Program-made: the position numbers and the translations under genes
Part shown: piece after piece, positions 63,085 through 64,000 of the stretch
How positions within the stretch are numbered: the stretch's first letter is position 1
How the letters are laid out: every line of letters starts with the position of its first letter
From: Vibrio chagasii
GTDB taxonomy: Bacteria > Pseudomonadota > Gammaproteobacteria > Enterobacterales > Vibrionaceae
Reading direction: 5' to 3'
NCBI RefSeq assembly: GCF_024347355.1
Contig: NZ_AP025465.1
Coordinates: forward strand, 2,976,001 to 3,040,000
Length of the DNA stretch: 64,000 nt
The notes under the pieces: generated by a model
What the model saw: only the letters and a program-made list of their open reading frames with translations
Database searches by the model: none
What the model was told of the DNA's origin: nothing

Positions 63085-63993
63085 ATGTCAGAAACCAAAC
63101 AGCCAGTGATCATTGAGCATGCTAGCGACACACAGCACAAGCATGAGAAAAAGCCTCATATTGCCGACAGTGCCAGTCGAATGCTGCACATTGCCCAAAG
63201 CTTCGGTTTAGATTCCTTAATTAGTCATAGCGAAAAAACGAACGATAAAGCCGCTAGCACTCTGATTGAGCGAGCGTTATTGCGAGAGAAGAAACGTAGG
63301 GAGCTGCGCCAGAAGAACCTAGAGCAGATCCTGAAACTGGCCCACTCTTCATGTAAAGATGAAGCGGCTGGAGATCCAGATCAGGACTGGCTGTACCGCT
63401 TTTTCGATATGGCACAAGAGATCCACAACACATCAATGCAAAGGCTGTGGGCTCAGGTGCTGAAACGAGAAGTCACCAACCCAGGCTCTACGTCGATGAA
63501 GGCGCTACAAATCCTCAAAGATATGACACCAAAGGAAGCACTGACCTTGCAAAGAGCTGCTTCACTGGGTTGTAGCTTTGGTAGTGACAACAGTAAAAAG
63601 CTGTTGCTTGGTTTTAAGTCTCACGCAGGGCTGTTCAGTTTTGGTAAAAGAGACACCACAAACACCATTAACCTTGGTGGGCATAACCTTCCCTACTCTA
63701 GCCTTCTCCACCTGATTGAACTTGGCATCATCCTAGGTACAGAGTTAGAGTCTGGAGAGATCGACTTCGACCCGGCATTACATCTAACGTATCAAGGTAA
63801 GAGCATGTCACTGGCGCCGCTATCAAAAGGCGTTAAGTTGGTGTACTACCGATTCAGCCCTACTGGCAATGAGCTATGTGCGCTACTAGGCAATAAACCT
63901 AACATGCCTTATTACGACCAATTGATTGCCCTATTGAGCCAGAAATTCACGGTACAAACCGAAGTGAAAAGCAGTGTGAATTACACCGTCTAG
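63085..63993 (+). CDS. TIGR03899-type conserved protein
   Basis: 302 residues. Resembles the TIGR03899/DUF2806-like group of conserved Gammaproteobacterial proteins: MLHIAQSFGLDSLI, a charged helical stretch ALLREKKRRELRQKNLEQIL, and the central QDWLYRFFDMAQEIHNTSMQRLWAQVLKREVTNPGS. No catalytic motif or membrane segment is seen; function unknown. The start was set at MSETKQPVI, after the 74-bp palindromic element, since the longer frame begins within that element (TTG at 63034 or ATG at 63043). The ribosome site is weak either way. It ends 7 bases before the window end. Confidence 0.75.
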   Translation: MSETKQPVIIEHASDTQHKHEKKPHIADSASRMLHIAQSFGLDSLISHSEKTNDKAASTLIERALLREKKRRELRQKNLEQILKLAHSSCKDEAAGDPDQDWLYRFFDMAQEIHNTSMQRLWAQVLKREVTNPGSTSMKALQILKDMTPKEALTLQRAASLGCSFGSDNSKKLLLGFKSHAGLFSFGKRDTTNTINLGGHNLPYSSLLHLIELGIILGTELESGEIDFDPALHLTYQGKSMSLAPLSKGVKLVYYRFSPTGNELCALLGNKPNMPYYDQLIALLSQKFTVQTEVKSSVNYTV

Positions 63994-64000
63994 ATAATAG

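Overview
The window reads as a chromosomal segment of a Vibrio. The rRNA sequences, the gene order and the Vibrionaceae-type genes (Zrg-like zinc locus, DUF1107/YtfK, DUF2607, tandem DUF2061) all fit; the species cannot be fixed from the sequence alone, although a marine Vibrio of the Splendidus type is plausible. Most of it is housekeeping DNA in blocks that are also adjacent in Escherichia coli.

Layout. 1-5150: the 5' part of an rrn operon on the minus strand (partial 23S, tRNA-Glu, 16S, leader with boxA and tandem promoters P2 and P1). 5269-10414: a scarred accessory stretch. An ISL3-type element sits inside the first codons of an HD-GYP gene with an 8-bp target duplication and supplies a new start codon. 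An IS4-type element with a 13-bp duplication sits inside a terminator palindrome in an array of tRNA-Leu 3'-end remnants that trails an intact tRNA-Leu(CAA). 10609-18558: an RDD protein, lptFG, pepA, holC and valS. 18734-21527: a DUF2061 gene with a Fur-like box, a MarR-GNAT fusion with a long palindrome before it, a GH2-like non-catalytic protein and rraB. 22104-26681: arginine deiminase, ornithine carbamoyltransferase, then pyrBI with a leader peptide and attenuator, and ridA. 26789-32250 (minus): plsC, murA, ibaG and mlaBCDEF. 32516-40283 (plus): yrbG, kdsD, kdsC, lptCAB, rpoN, hpf, ptsN, rapZ and an NPr gene, the classic envelope/nitrogen-PTS block. 40432-43869: mgtE, pmbA, darP. 43949-47503 (minus): thiBPQ under a TPP riboswitch. 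47551-58777: ubiX, mpl, fbp, ytfP, tamB, tamA, msrA, ytfK, ytfJ. 58819-62658: a zinc-responsive operon with a textbook Zur box, a DUF2607 protein, the His-rich periplasmic protein ZrgA, a LolD/MacB-type ATPase and permease, and a DUF3299 protein. 62749-63993: an unlisted 34-codon membrane peptide under a Fur-like box, a 74-bp palindromic repeat, and a TIGR03899-type protein.

How it works together. Four loci here build the outer membrane: LptF/G in one block, LptC/A/B with the KDO genes KdsD/KdsC in another, Mla lipid transport, and TamA/TamB. MurA and Mpl serve peptidoglycan synthesis and recycling. Metal and cofactor control is visible at DNA or RNA level: Zur (zinc operon), Fur-like boxes (DUF2061 gene and the small peptide), the TPP riboswitch (thiB) and the pyr attenuator.

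The points most worth following are the IS-made ATGA start of the HD-GYP gene, the tRNA-Leu trailing repeats, the zinc operon with its MacB-like permease and expanded 39-bp His repeats, and the small Fur-box peptide. No CRISPR array, prophage or classical defence system is visible.
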